A stretch of 58,948 nt of DNA from Gammaproteobacteria bacterium (GCA_020051015.1 JAGVJQ010000088.1:1-58948), one strand, 5' to 3'. Counted from the stretch's first letter, positions 1 through 8,800 are shown. Numbers and translations are program-made. Notes: generated from the sequence alone by a model not told the origin.

Positions 1-18
1 ACGACGCTCTTCCGATCT
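1..18 (+). other. Illumina adapter remnant at contig start
   Basis: The first 18 bases, ACGACGCTCTTCCGATCT, are identical to the 3' end of the Illumina TruSeq universal adapter. This is not genomic sequence. The chromosome begins at about base 19 and the window starts at an assembly contig end. Confidence 0.97.
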
Positions 19-438
19 AATAAACGCAAACCTCCTATGCAAATTGGGGCTTTCTTTTCATTCGTCGTAGTATTGATTCTTATATTTATCCCTAGTGATA
101 ATATTTATTTATTATCTGGATTGTTATTTTTACTGGGTTTCTTTTCTAGTGCTTTATGCGTTGGATACACAGCTATTGTTGAGAATAACAAACTAGAACT
201 AGCGGCTACAGCAACCGGCATTGCATCTTTAATCATCATGGGCGGTGGTGCAATTATGAAAATTTTCTATGGCTGGATCTTAGATTGGTCATGGCACGGC
301 AAGATGCTGGCTGATAATGCTATTTACCCAGCACATGCATTTGATTTGGCAATGCTAATTTTGCCTGCAGCTTTTGCACTCGCATTAATTATTACCCTAT
401 TTATTCGCGAGACAAATTGTACAGCGCCTCATGACTAA
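19..438 (+). CDS. MFS transporter, C-terminal fragment
   Basis: The reading frame is open from the first genomic base, so this is a 5'-truncated gene; the Met at base 37 is internal. The visible ~140 residues hold about four hydrophobic helices with the pattern of the last membrane segments of a major facilitator superfamily permease: a Gly-rich helix (GTAIVENN... then IASLIIMGGGAIMKIFYGWILD) and a final helix before a short polar tail. Substrate cannot be told from this part. The end overlaps the convergent AT-ACP-C gene by 38 bases. The family call rests on general pattern only. Confidence 0.6.
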   Translation, partial: NKRKPPMQIGAFFSFVVVLILIFIPSDNIYLLSGLLFLLGFFSSALCVGYTAIVENNKLELAATATGIASLIIMGGGAIMKIFYGWILDWSWHGKMLADNAIYPAHAFDLAMLILPAAFALALIITLFIRETNCTAPHD

Positions 439-3364
439 ACTCATTAACGATAGACTGAATATTTTGTAAAATTGAATCGCCAAATTTTTTAATGGTTTCA
501 GCTTTGTGGAACTCAAGACTATAGCTTAAAATAATTTTTAATTGTTTTCCTATAATCATAGCATCAATATTAATTAAATGACTTCTTGTCACGGTGGAAT
601 TAGCTGAATTCGCAATAGGATAAGTGCACATTGAAAATGGATTAATTTCTTGTTGTAGATTGTCTAATTGTCCATGGTAATTAAAGGCAATCTCGGCACG
701 ATTTAATTTTTCCATTCGCTCTCTAATTGAGTCCTCTTGTACCAAGTATCGCAATATACCATACGATAATCCATTATTTGGTATGCTTTTTATTGATTTC
801 TGTATTTTATATAGCATGTCTGCTTTACTGGTATTTTTATTAATTGCCACTACAAATGGGAATACTATTGTTAACCACCCTACCGTTCTAGATAAGTCAA
901 TTTCATTTGAATCAATATTTCGACCATGACTTCTTAAATCAACAAAAAAGCAATTGCTTGCCGCCCAATCGTGATATGCCATTGCACATGCTAATAATAA
1001 AATCTCTAAGATACCAATACCATTGAGTAAATTAGGAATATTTCTCAAACAAACATAAGTACTACTTTCACTTAAATAAAAAGTTAATTCTCTTGTTGCT
1101 GACGCCATATTAATTTTGTTATTAACAAAATCAACAGGCATTTTATAATTTCGACATACGTTTGTTTGTTCTTCCCAAAAAGAAACAACATTACGATCCA
1201 TTTTACTCGCCAAATGCTGGAGGTAATTTGCCCATCTTCGGAAACTCGTGCTTCGTTTTGGAAAAATCATCGTCGCATTATTTTTTAACTGCGAATAAAA
1301 ATTGGTTAAGTTCTTTACTAATACACCAATTGAGAAGCCATCAATACATAAATGATGGAAAGATATCGCTAATATACTAGATTTTTTACTAGTAATTAAA
1401 GAAAATTTGATTAGCGGACCATTTTCGAGATCAAAACGACTTTGTTCATAGGCAATTGCAACCTCCATTTCCAACTCCATATCTTTTACACCGGGTAAAG
1501 TAATATTGTTGAAAGAAATAGCCTCATAATCCACCATAAATTGATGCCAAGCACCATTTTTATGTACATAGCGTAACCGTAATGCATCATGATATTCCAA
1601 CAATGCTTGGCATGCTAATTTTAAGGAAGATATATCTAAATCTTCCGGAGTATGAAGTAGTATGGTAATTAGTTTTTGTTCAGACCAATGTTTAGGTTTT
1701 TTAAAAAATCTAACTTGCAATGGCGTAAGGGGAATTTCTTCACTGTTATCAATATCATTATTTAGTAAGGTTTTTTCATTATAAAATCGGGTTAATGCAG
1801 CAATCGTTGGATTATTGAAGAAATAATTTAAATTCACTCCAAATTTATATTCATTTAACATAGCAATACACTGCATGGCAAGTAATGAATCCCCACCAAG
1901 ATTAAAAAAATCATCGTAAATAGAAATATTCTTGTAATTTAAAACACGTTGGAAAATACTATAAATAATTTTTTCTTTTTCGGTTGTTGGTAAAACAATT
2001 TCGCTTTTCTTAACCGGTAACAGTTGCTTTGGTATATCATTTTTATAAGTTTCAAATGGCGATTTTGGCATAGGGCCAATTTTCGCTGCGTGTCCCTCAT
2101 AGAATTTTTGCCATCTAACTTTTGCGCCATATAACCAGGCTTTACCTAGCATTAATGCCACATTAAATAATTCATTAGCAAAATCACCCGGTATTAATAA
2201 TGAAGTCTCTGCAGAATCCGTCTTTATTATTTTCTTCACCACATTAGCCATGGTTGTGGCAGGACCAACCTCGACATAGAAACTATTAGGATGATTGCCG
2301 TAACAATCAGAGAATGTGGATACTAAATCCATTTTTTTACTCCATAATCCTGCCCAATAATCAGGAGAAGTAAGTTCTGATGTTAGAATGCGTCGACCAA
2401 AACAAGATGAGTAAATTGGATATTTAGTTGGATTGACATTTAAATTATTTGAAAATGGCGCTAATTTATCCGTTAACTCATGCATATGTTTTGTATGATA
2501 TGCACATGGGATATTAAGCTTTTTGATGAAATATTGATTTTCTTCTAAGATCGTACTTAATGACTGAATTTTATTTTTTTTACCACCAATAAGAAATGTA
2601 TCAATACTATGTATAGAGGCAATACAAACATCATCATCTAAATATTTAGCTAATTCATTTGCGGAAATTTTAACAACCAATAATGCTCCATCATCAATAT
2701 GATCAGAAAATTTTGCAACTAAAGTTACTAATTGAAAAGCATCATCTAAACTCAAAGCTTCACCAAAAAGAGCAGCAACTACCTCACCTATGCTATAACC
2801 GATTAACGCATGAGGTTGAATCCCAAGATCAGTAATAAACTTAGCAATACTATACTCTATAGCTACAATCATATTATATGTAATTAAACTTCGTAATTTC
2901 CATGGTAAATCTTTTATATCAGATTCTGCGTAATAATACGCTTCCACAATATCAATTCCAGTAGTTTTCTTTATGATCTCATTGCATTCATCAAAATACT
3001 TTTTAAATCCGGGTCGAGTTTCATATAACTCTTTTCCCATTCGATGATATTCATTTCCTTGACCTGGAAACATATAAATAATTTCAGTTTGTTCAAAAGA
3101 ATGGCATTCATTATAAAAAATATAATTTTGATCTGCCGTCTCAAGAATAGTCGCTAAATGTCGAGTATCATTTGCTACTGCAAAAAAACGAAATTTCTTA
3201 TCTTGTTGATTAAGGTTTAATACATAAGCAATATCAAACAGATTGAGTTCAGGATATTGCTTTATAAAACGTAATATATTTGCAATATAATGCTCAAGTT
3301 CTATCGCAGTGTTCGCAGATAATATTATGATCTGCCAATCATTTTGATTATTGATATTGTTCAT
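401..3364 (-). CDS. Acyltransferase-ACP-condensation protein (PKS/NRPS-like, no ketosynthase)
   Basis: A 987-residue three-domain megasynthase fragment. Residues 1-90 resemble the linker that normally joins ketosynthase to acyltransferase. Residues ~95-400 are an acyltransferase (MFPGQG at 98-103; nucleophile Ser191 in GYSIGE, where most members have GHSxGE; His290 in AYHTKH). Residues ~460-530 are a carrier domain with the phosphopantetheine site GGDS (Ser493). Residues ~545-985 are a condensation-type domain with HHLCIDG (670-676), so its catalytic HHxxxDG motif is intact. There is no ketosynthase, adenylation or thioesterase domain here. It lies 19 bases after an unrecognised gene and probably forms one operon with it and a NUDIX gene. 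The product is unknown; condensation domains can also act as ester- or amide-forming transferases. Starts at ATG 3364 with a weak ribosome site. Confidence 0.85.
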   Translation of the reverse strand: MNNINNQNDWQIIILSANTAIELEHYIANILRFIKQYPELNLFDIAYVLNLNQQDKKFRFFAVANDTRHLATILETADQNYIFYNECHSFEQTEIIYMFPGQGNEYHRMGKELYETRPGFKKYFDECNEIIKKTTGIDIVEAYYYAESDIKDLPWKLRSLITYNMIVAIEYSIAKFITDLGIQPHALIGYSIGEVVAALFGEALSLDDAFQLVTLVAKFSDHIDDGALLVVKISANELAKYLDDDVCIASIHSIDTFLIGGKKNKIQSLSTILEENQYFIKKLNIPCAYHTKHMHELTDKLAPFSNNLNVNPTKYPIYSSCFGRRILTSELTSPDYWAGLWSKKMDLVSTFSDCYGNHPNSFYVEVGPATTMANVVKKIIKTDSAETSLLIPGDFANELFNVALMLGKAWLYGAKVRWQKFYEGHAAKIGPMPKSPFETYKNDIPKQLLPVKKSEIVLPTTEKEKIIYSIFQRVLNYKNISIYDDFFNLGGDSLLAMQCIAMLNEYKFGVNLNYFFNNPTIAALTRFYNEKTLLNNDIDNSEEIPLTPLQVRFFKKPKHWSEQKLITILLHTPEDLDISSLKLACQALLEYHDALRLRYVHKNGAWHQFMVDYEAISFNNITLPGVKDMELEMEVAIAYEQSRFDLENGPLIKFSLITSKKSSILAISFHHLCIDGFSIGVLVKNLTNFYSQLKNNATMIFPKRSTSFRRWANYLQHLASKMDRNVVSFWEEQTNVCRNYKMPVDFVNNKINMASATRELTFYLSESSTYVCLRNIPNLLNGIGILEILLLACAMAYHDWAASNCFFVDLRSHGRNIDSNEIDLSRTVGWLTIVFPFVVAINKNTSKADMLYKIQKSIKSIPNNGLSYGILRYLVQEDSIRERMEKLNRAEIAFNYHGQLDNLQQEINPFSMCTYPIANSANSTVTRSHLINIDAMIIGKQLKIILSYSLEFHKAETIKKFGDSILQNIQSIVNEFSHEALYNLSRE

Positions 3365-3383
3365 GACTCTATACTTTTAACAA

Positions 3384-4745
3384 TTACTCTACTTTTTTAT
3401 GCAAACTGCTTAACCTAACACAGGATGTTACAAAACTACTAACTTCAGGAAACTTCATCTTAATTATCTTATTATCAACTTCAACACTCGTTAATGTTGG
3501 ATCACTATCAATCATCATTTTTACTGGTTTAATGCCGGTATAGGCACCCTCTTCAATAGTATGAAAATATTCAACATGCGTATTTTTAATCGCATTTTCT
3601 AATAACGTTTTCTCAATTCTAAACTTACCCTTTCTCGCCAAAGTTATAAATGTTTCGAAAAGACTTTTCAATTGGTACAAGTCGTCGATATAACTATCCA
3701 ACTTTCGGGTTCTTGGAAAAGATTCAAATAATGTCGGTTGACTTATTGAATAATAAAGTGGTCTAGTATCTTGCATAAAGTTATAATGATGCGGCGCCAT
3801 AACAGTTGGGCAATAATTTAACCCATAATAATCTAAATAAACTTTTTGAATTGCGGTAAACGGTCCAATAAAATCTTCTTGAAAAACTGGCCGAAATCCT
3901 GGTGCGGCACCTACCATGATAGAAACCATGTGTTTTAATGTATCAAATAAATGTGCGAATGTTTTTCGATTACTATCAGCTAATTCTTTAACGAAAAGTT
4001 GATACATAATATCGAGTGTAGACTTATTCCTGGTATAAGTTGAATACCTGACCATATACTCGTTTAAATAATCATTAAACATGAGCCAATGATAGTTTTT
4101 ATAGTCGCGTTCAAACCATTTTTTATTCATGATCAAAATATCACACGACCAATCTTTATCTGAAAATTTTTGGCTACGGGCTAATTGCTTAAATACTTCA
4201 AAGTGCTCAAACGCTGTGTTTGGCTTAGTGATTGTTAAATTAAATTCTTTAACCAATTTATTATGTGTCTGGGTATCAGAAATTTTTGGCAACATAAATG
4301 CGGAGCGAGCACCAATTGATACTGTCCAAATATTTCTAATACAGCAAGATTCAATAGGATCTAATGTTTCAAGTAAACCGATTAAACTACCCATTGGAAA
4401 CAATGCTAATGGAATGACACGTTGATTTAATTCAATAAAAACTTCTGTTGCTTTTTGAATTGAAATACTAATTGGAAATGAACTATATCCTAAGTCCTCT
4501 TTTATGCTAGCAGGAACTCTAATATCCGATAATAAGACTAAACCTTTATTATGCATCGGTAAGCATAATTCACCTTCGTCAGATAATAAATCGCCATAGC
4601 GATAAGTTGCCTTATAAAAACCAAAACTATCATCAGGATCCCATGCATCAATAATAGCGGCCAATTCTGGATTCACATTGATTATATAATCACGTGCCTT
4701 GTTCCAATTCAGGTATTCAACCGCAATTTCCGAGGATTCACTCAT
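3384..4745 (-). CDS. Unrecognised protein in AT-ACP-C operon
   Basis: About 453 residues, soluble, with no signal peptide or membrane helix. I do not recognise the family and see no catalytic motif I can name. I chose ATG 4745 (MSESSE...) because AAAGGAAA lies 9 bases upstream and the codon overlaps the NUDIX stop in ATGAGTGA, a coupled arrangement; the frame stays open to 4775. Its place between a NUDIX hydrolase and an acyltransferase-ACP-condensation protein suggests a role in the same biosynthetic or modifying pathway. That is inference from context only. Confidence 0.75.
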   Translation of the reverse strand: MSESSEIAVEYLNWNKARDYIINVNPELAAIIDAWDPDDSFGFYKATYRYGDLLSDEGELCLPMHNKGLVLLSDIRVPASIKEDLGYSSFPISISIQKATEVFIELNQRVIPLALFPMGSLIGLLETLDPIESCCIRNIWTVSIGARSAFMLPKISDTQTHNKLVKEFNLTITKPNTAFEHFEVFKQLARSQKFSDKDWSCDILIMNKKWFERDYKNYHWLMFNDYLNEYMVRYSTYTRNKSTLDIMYQLFVKELADSNRKTFAHLFDTLKHMVSIMVGAAPGFRPVFQEDFIGPFTAIQKVYLDYYGLNYCPTVMAPHHYNFMQDTRPLYYSISQPTLFESFPRTRKLDSYIDDLYQLKSLFETFITLARKGKFRIEKTLLENAIKNTHVEYFHTIEEGAYTGIKPVKMMIDSDPTLTSVEVDNKIIKMKFPEVSSFVTSCVRLSSLHKKVE

Positions 4746-5238
4746 TACACATTTCCTTTTCATGATACTGTTCAAGACCCTTTGCTATCGCAACTCGATT
4801 AGCACGTGTTAGTGGTAGTATTGGTAATTCTGCTAGCTCAACCCAACGCAAACATTGTGCCTCTCTATTTTTAATTTCGCCTTCATAATATTTGATATTC
4901 CAAATCGCAAGCCTGACCGTTAGGCGTTCATCATAACAATAATAAATATCGGTTAAGTGACTCAGCTTTTTGGCAGAAATATCTAATTCTTCCTTGACCT
5001 CTCGAATAATAGCGTCTTCATCTGTTTCGCCTTTTTTTACCTTTCCACCAGGCAGCTCCCAATGACCACCTTGTGGCTTGCCTAACTCGCGATAGGTGAG
5101 TAGTAACTTTTCATTTTGGAATATCATAGTAACCACAACATTAAGAAAGGAACATTGCTTAATCGTTTCGATAAACTCTTGTTCTGAAAGTACTCTACTC
5201 TTATCAAGGCAAGATAAACTTTGGCTACTTTCTTCCAT
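4738..5238 (-). CDS. NUDIX hydrolase, MutT-like
   Basis: A 166-residue protein with a complete Nudix box: G-x5-E-x7-REVxEELxI, read as GKVKKGE followed by REVKEELDI. This is the metal- and pyrophosphate-binding helix of nucleoside-diphosphate-linked hydrolases. The preceding GHWELPGGK is typical of MutT-like 8-oxo-dGTP diphosphatases, but substrate cannot be assigned from sequence. ATG 5238 is preferred over the in-frame TTG at 5247, because AAAGGA sits 9 bases before the ATG. Its end overlaps the next gene by 8 bases, so it is probably the first gene of the AT-ACP-C operon. Confidence 0.88.
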   Translation of the reverse strand: MEESSQSLSCLDKSRVLSEQEFIETIKQCSFLNVVVTMIFQNEKLLLTYRELGKPQGGHWELPGGKVKKGETDEDAIIREVKEELDISAKKLSHLTDIYYCYDERLTVRLAIWNIKYYEGEIKNREAQCLRWVELAELPILPLTRANRVAIAKGLEQYHEKEMCNE

Positions 5239-5452
5239 ATGAGCCAATCCTTTTTTGATAAAAATGAAACATTAACAACCCTGCATTTCGAACGAAATAT
5301 TGGCTAATATTGTACACTATTTTATCGAGCATTTTAAGCATTTCATAATAATAAGTCCCTTATTTCTTAAAAAGGAGGGATATAACTCTACCTAAAATAG
5401 AAGAAAATGTTGTTCTATTAAGAAAAATGCTTCAAGTAAGACGCCGCACACA

Positions 5453-5478
5453 AAAATTCATTAGCGAATGAATTTTTT
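5453..5478. terminator. AT-rich hairpin, possible terminator
   Basis: Perfect 11-bp inverted repeat, AAAAATTCATT / AATGAATTTTT, with an AGCG loop, flanked by A and T runs on the two sides. It could end transcription in either direction. The low GC of the stem makes it weaker than the hairpin at 5548-5575. Confidence 0.4.
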
Positions 5479-5547
5479 ATTTATAGGTGCCATTCGGCCA
5501 ATACTGCTCTGGTCGATAATAAAATAACATATTGAGGGATAATGAAT

Positions 5548-5575
5548 ATAAGCCGCTTCAATAGAAGCGGCTTAT
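5548..5575 (-). terminator. Hairpin ending the lipoprotein operon
   Basis: Perfect 12-bp stem ATAAGCCGCTTC / GAAGCGGCTTAT with a 4-base loop, 25 bases beyond the last lipoprotein stop. Read leftward it is followed by a moderately T-rich stretch (TATTCATTATCC), which fits an intrinsic terminator for the leftward operon. Confidence 0.7.
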
Positions 5576-5600
5576 GTAGATAACAACATTATGAGTGTCG

Positions 5601-6254
5601 TTAATTTCCAGAAAAGAAGCTATCCAATAGTTCATCTTGTGCAACTGCAACGGCTTGTTTCATTGCTGCTGTTAAATTTGGATAAGCTGGCGGTTGATCC
5701 CATTCACCATTAATTGGTTCAGAAATAGATGCATTGTAATGCCATAAAACTTTATTGGTATTTAAATCAACTAAATCACCAGTAAGTTCACAATATCCTT
5801 TCGGCTTACCCATGGGAATTGAACCATTATATTGACGTTCAGCACCATAGCCAACCAATCGAAGGATCAACACTTTATCAGTATTGATTTGACCTTTCAG
5901 GCTAGCATAATTGGAAGGACTACTAGCAAGTTTGTTGCCATAAATTTTTACGTTAATATCATGCTTTCTCATTTTGGTAGCAAAGTCATTTGGCAATGCG
6001 TTATACCATGCGAGATCAGCTTGTGCCAAATATTTATCTAGATCGCTATTTATACCGCTATTAATAGCATAATTAAGCACGCCTAACATCCCTTCTTGAG
6101 ATAGTCCAGGAGTAGGTGCTTTGACGGTAACAATCGTTATTGATTGCTTATTATCCTGCCAAAATGAATCTGGCAAGGGAACATTAGATGGTGCACATCC
6201 TGTGAGAATAAATCCTATAAAAAATAAACTAAATAATTTCGCGAAAATTTTCAT
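5601..6254 (-). CDS. Predicted lipoprotein, last gene of lipoprotein operon
   Basis: 217 residues with a lipoprotein signal peptide: Lys near the N terminus, a hydrophobic core and the lipobox LTGC (Cys ~20), so it should be lipidated and anchored in the outer membrane facing the periplasm. The mature part looks like a soluble alpha/beta domain (motifs ITIVTVKAPTPG and VLILRLVGYG) and I cannot assign a family with confidence. It follows another lipoprotein gene by 3 bases and is the last of four lipoprotein genes, followed by a hairpin terminator. A cell-envelope assembly role is a guess from context. Confidence 0.78.
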   Translation of the reverse strand: MKIFAKLFSLFFIGFILTGCAPSNVPLPDSFWQDNKQSITIVTVKAPTPGLSQEGMLGVLNYAINSGINSDLDKYLAQADLAWYNALPNDFATKMRKHDINVKIYGNKLASSPSNYASLKGQINTDKVLILRLVGYGAERQYNGSIPMGKPKGYCELTGDLVDLNTNKVLWHYNASISEPINGEWDQPPAYPNLTAAMKQAVAVAQDELLDSFFSGN

Positions 6255-6257
6255 TAG

Positions 6258-6902
6258 TTAATGCCCTTGTGTATACCATTGTGTCATTCCAGCAATTACT
6301 TTATTAAGCAATTGTTGTGAAACATCAGTTTGTTGATCTTTAAAACTCTTGGTAGAAAAGACGCTACTGTCTTTGCTTTCAACCAAATATGTGCGTTTAA
6401 ATGGCGGCTTATTACCGTTTTTAATGGTTAACTCAGTATCAAGTATGATTTGGTAATTTTTTTCGTGACCTAGCACTCGGGTTTCTTTAAAATTCACTGT
6501 AATCAATACATCTTGTGGCTTAGCCGCTTTAGGATCAGTAATTAACTCAACATCTTTAAAAGCATGCTGCTCTACCAATGTATTTTTAAGTGAAGTCATA
6601 AAAACTGCTTGCTGTGCTTTGCCATAGGTATAAGTAAAGTCGCCAGGGTGCGCACTACGCATTTCATTATTTACCACAGAATTTATAATCATACCGCCAA
6701 TTCCATCGTTGTAATCTTGTGTAGGAGGAGCTTCGCTGGAAACTTGCGAACCAGTCTGCCAATATAGATCTGCTTTTTGTGAATCATGGAATGCAATTTG
6801 ATTACTATAAGTTAAAGGTGGCATCACTTGCTGTGCTGGTGGGGTACATGCTGCTAAGGTTAACATCATGCTACATAAAAATAGATAATATACTTTTTTC
6901 AT
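6258..6902 (-). CDS. Predicted lipoprotein
   Basis: 214 residues from ATG 6902 (MKKVYYLFLCSMMLTLAAC). The lipobox LAAC marks the lipidated cysteine. An in-frame ATG lies at 6917, directly after the preceding stop, but the later ATG has a GAGAAAAG site upstream. The mature protein contains ALSO-unassigned beta-rich sequence with a Gly/Ile segment (DGIGGMIINSV) and resembles envelope lipoproteins of the LpoB/YajG sort only in a general way; no family is claimed. It sits third in the four-gene lipoprotein operon. Confidence 0.75.
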   Translation of the reverse strand: MKKVYYLFLCSMMLTLAACTPPAQQVMPPLTYSNQIAFHDSQKADLYWQTGSQVSSEAPPTQDYNDGIGGMIINSVVNNEMRSAHPGDFTYTYGKAQQAVFMTSLKNTLVEQHAFKDVELITDPKAAKPQDVLITVNFKETRVLGHEKNYQIILDTELTIKNGNKPPFKRTYLVESKDSSVFSTKSFKDQQTDVSQQLLNKVIAGMTQWYTQGH

Positions 6903-6917
6903 CGTTACTTTTCTCAT

Positions 6918-7115
6918 TTAAGTGGAGGGATTTTCTATGTCATGTTGATATGACTGTTCGATAATGATTTGTTTTTGTTCTGGCGTTAACTGTTGCCAGG
7001 TAGTTGCAGGTACTCCACGAATGTTTTGTTCTGGAGTACAAGCTGTTAACAATAATGAAAACACTATTGTTAACAGCGCAAAACTTGCTTTTTTATATTT
7101 ATTATTTTTTAACAT
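6918..7115 (-). CDS. Small predicted lipoprotein
   Basis: 65 residues from ATG 7115 (MLKNNKYKKASFALL...), with a basic start, a hydrophobic segment and the lipobox LTAC. The mature peptide is only about 40 residues, contains a short polar helix (QQLTPEQKQIIIEQSYQHD) and no recognisable domain. The frame extends upstream to 7166, but that part is basic and unlike a signal peptide. It overlaps the upstream glycine-zipper gene by 14 bases, so translation is probably coupled. Function unknown. Confidence 0.65.
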   Translation of the reverse strand: MLKNNKYKKASFALLTIVFSLLLTACTPEQNIRGVPATTWQQLTPEQKQIIIEQSYQHDIENPST

Positions 7116-7614
7116 TCTTAGTGCTCGAAGCAGATTGTGTAGCCTTTTTTGTATCATCAGCAACAATTCGTGTCATTTCACCATAAATCACTAATACACG
7201 TTGGTTAACATTAAATTGTAATTGCTGTTCTTGAACTACAGAAATTGTTGGGCCTGCATCAAGTTTAATAATATACTCGTAGCCTTGATGAGTATTGATA
7301 GCTTTATCGACCGCATTTCCAACAATACCGCCAACAACAACACCACCAACTGCACCAACTACATTGGTTGCCGTATTACCACCAATCATAGAACCGGCCG
7401 CACCACCCGCCGTGGCACCGCTTAACATTCCTATACCGGTATCATTATTAATGGTTATTGTGCGTTTAGAAATAATGACACCAGGTTTTACGATACTCAC
7501 CACACCGACATCGTTGCCAGTATAAGTATTTGGTGAAATATTACGAGCACAACCACCTAACATAAAGGTTGATGCTAATACGCCAGCGAGCATTATTTTT
7601 GCGTTATTCTTCAT
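7102..7614 (-). CDS. Glycine-zipper outer-membrane lipoprotein, SlyB/PcP-like
   Basis: 170 residues with the lipobox LGGC, then a central Gly/Ala-rich segment (GATAGGAAGSMIGGNTA and VVGAVGGVVVGGIVGNAVD, ~residues 65-105) that matches the glycine-zipper 2TM domain of SlyB/PcP-family lipoproteins. The C-terminal ~60 residues (GYEYIIKLDAGPTISVVQ...) form the small beta domain usual in this family. It is anchored to the outer membrane and thought to support envelope integrity. First gene of a four-lipoprotein leftward operon. Confidence 0.82.
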   Translation of the reverse strand: MKNNAKIMLAGVLASTFMLGGCARNISPNTYTGNDVGVVSIVKPGVIISKRTITINNDTGIGMLSGATAGGAAGSMIGGNTATNVVGAVGGVVVGGIVGNAVDKAINTHQGYEYIIKLDAGPTISVVQEQQLQFNVNQRVLVIYGEMTRIVADDTKKATQSASSTKNVKK

Positions 7615-7956
7615 TTATTTCTCTCATTAGTTATTGTGTATAATTCTTATTAATAATTAAACATTAAAGAGTCAGCTTTTTCATTTACTAAAATAAGCAA
7701 GTAAATTATATTTAACAGATATTAACAAATTCTTATTGCCTTTTTTGTTGTATTATTTTCACACTATTATGTTCTGTTTTATCAATAGTAAAGCATTGTA
7801 AATTTAGCTGTAATTGCTATGCTATACCCATCGCATCTCAAGGTGCGAAGTTTAGCATCCGACTGAACGTTCAAAGCTCGCGTTCGGGCGGGATGATAAA
7901 CTCGCATTTTGAGGTGTGATGGGTATACATCATTACTTAATTCATTTGGGATGGAT
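7615..7956. other. Divergent intergenic region with palindromic element
   Basis: The region between the leftward lipoprotein operon and the rightward nucleosidase gene. Its left half is very AT-rich, as expected for promoters. Its right half is filled by the long imperfect palindrome at 7823-7927. No gene is seen. Confidence 0.6.
7823..7927. repeat. 105-bp palindromic element (MITE/REP-like)
   Basis: The ends TATACCCATC and GATGGGTATA are perfect inverted repeats. Inner blocks also pair imperfectly (GCATCTCAAGGTGCGAAGTTTA against TAAACTCGCATTTTGAGGTGTG; GCATCC against GGATG). The whole 105 bp could fold into one long hairpin. It lies just before the nucleosidase gene and looks like a non-autonomous mobile or REP-type repeat. 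No second copy was seen in the window. Confidence 0.7.
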
Positions 7957-8685
7957 ATGTCATTACTCAATAATATTGCTATTTTTTCAGCGACCGAACA
8001 TGAACAACAAGCTCTTCTTGCGGCATTGACGCAGAAAGCAACCATCACGATCGATGGATGCACAGTTATTAAGGGATTATTGGACGGCACGCCATGTACC
8101 ATTTCCCAAACCGGTGTTGGACAAGTTAATGCTGCGATTCATTGCACTTCCGTGATTAAAGCATATAGACCCAGTTTTATTATATTTTGTGCGATCGCTG
8201 GATCACTACAACCTGATGTCAAACTTAATGACGTGGTAATTTCTGATGATACTCTGTCAACTGAAATGCTGACCCTTGATCCCAATTTTAATAAAGAAGC
8301 TGCTGACATTAGTTTTGCTAGCCTGACGAAAGTTCGCCATACTTCATCACTGCAATTAGCTAAAAAAATAGTGGATCAACTAAAGGATTATTCTATTAAA
8401 TTACATGCTGGTTTAATTGCTTGCAGCGATTATTTCCCCGCACCACCTTATTTACCTGATCAATATTATCAGCAACGTATTTTAGCTGTTGATATGGAAT
8501 CCGCCGCGGTGGCACAAACTTGTAATAGATTTGACGTACCTTTCTTGATTGTGCGTGGCATGAGTAATTTTGTTTATCCACAACATGGCGATGCTACCGT
8601 GCCTGATGATCATATTACTAGTTCCGCCAACATGGCCACTGAAGTAACGCGGGTTATTATTAAAGATATTTTGCCCACCATATAA
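7957..8685 (+). CDS. MTA/SAH nucleosidase-like phosphorylase-superfamily enzyme
   Basis: 242 residues of the PNP/UDP phosphorylase superfamily, cleaving the glycosidic bond of purine nucleosides, most probably 5'-methylthioadenosine and S-adenosylhomocysteine. Diagnostic stretches are the N-terminal IAIFSATEHEQQALL, the Gly-rich QTGVGQVNAA, and the C-terminal AVDMESAAVAQ (nucleoside-binding Met-Glu) followed by VRGMSN. Length fits the bacterial MtnN/Pfs family, though identity to E. coli MtnN looks moderate and other purine nucleosidases cannot be excluded. ATG 7957 has GGGATGG upstream; the frame opens earlier at 7909 inside the palindromic repeat. Confidence 0.78.
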   Translation: MSLLNNIAIFSATEHEQQALLAALTQKATITIDGCTVIKGLLDGTPCTISQTGVGQVNAAIHCTSVIKAYRPSFIIFCAIAGSLQPDVKLNDVVISDDTLSTEMLTLDPNFNKEAADISFASLTKVRHTSSLQLAKKIVDQLKDYSIKLHAGLIACSDYFPAPPYLPDQYYQQRILAVDMESAAVAQTCNRFDVPFLIVRGMSNFVYPQHGDATVPDDHITSSANMATEVTRVIIKDILPTI

Positions 8686-8800
8686 TATTTTGTTAAGTAT
8701 ACCTATTTACGCTCGGGGCAATAATTTGAGCAAGATTATAATTTTTTTGTTACACTAGGTGCAAAATTTAAATTAAAACTCTTCTTAATGGTAATGAGAA

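Larger units (their letters stand above)
5239..5600. other. Intergenic region, no gene seen
   Basis: 362 bases without a plausible coding frame. It holds the short palindrome ATTTCGAACGAAAT (5285-5298), an 11-bp AT-rich hairpin (5453-5478) and the GC-rich hairpin at 5548-5575. The right side presumably ends the lipoprotein operon and the left side carries the promoter of the NUDIX operon. Confidence 0.6.
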
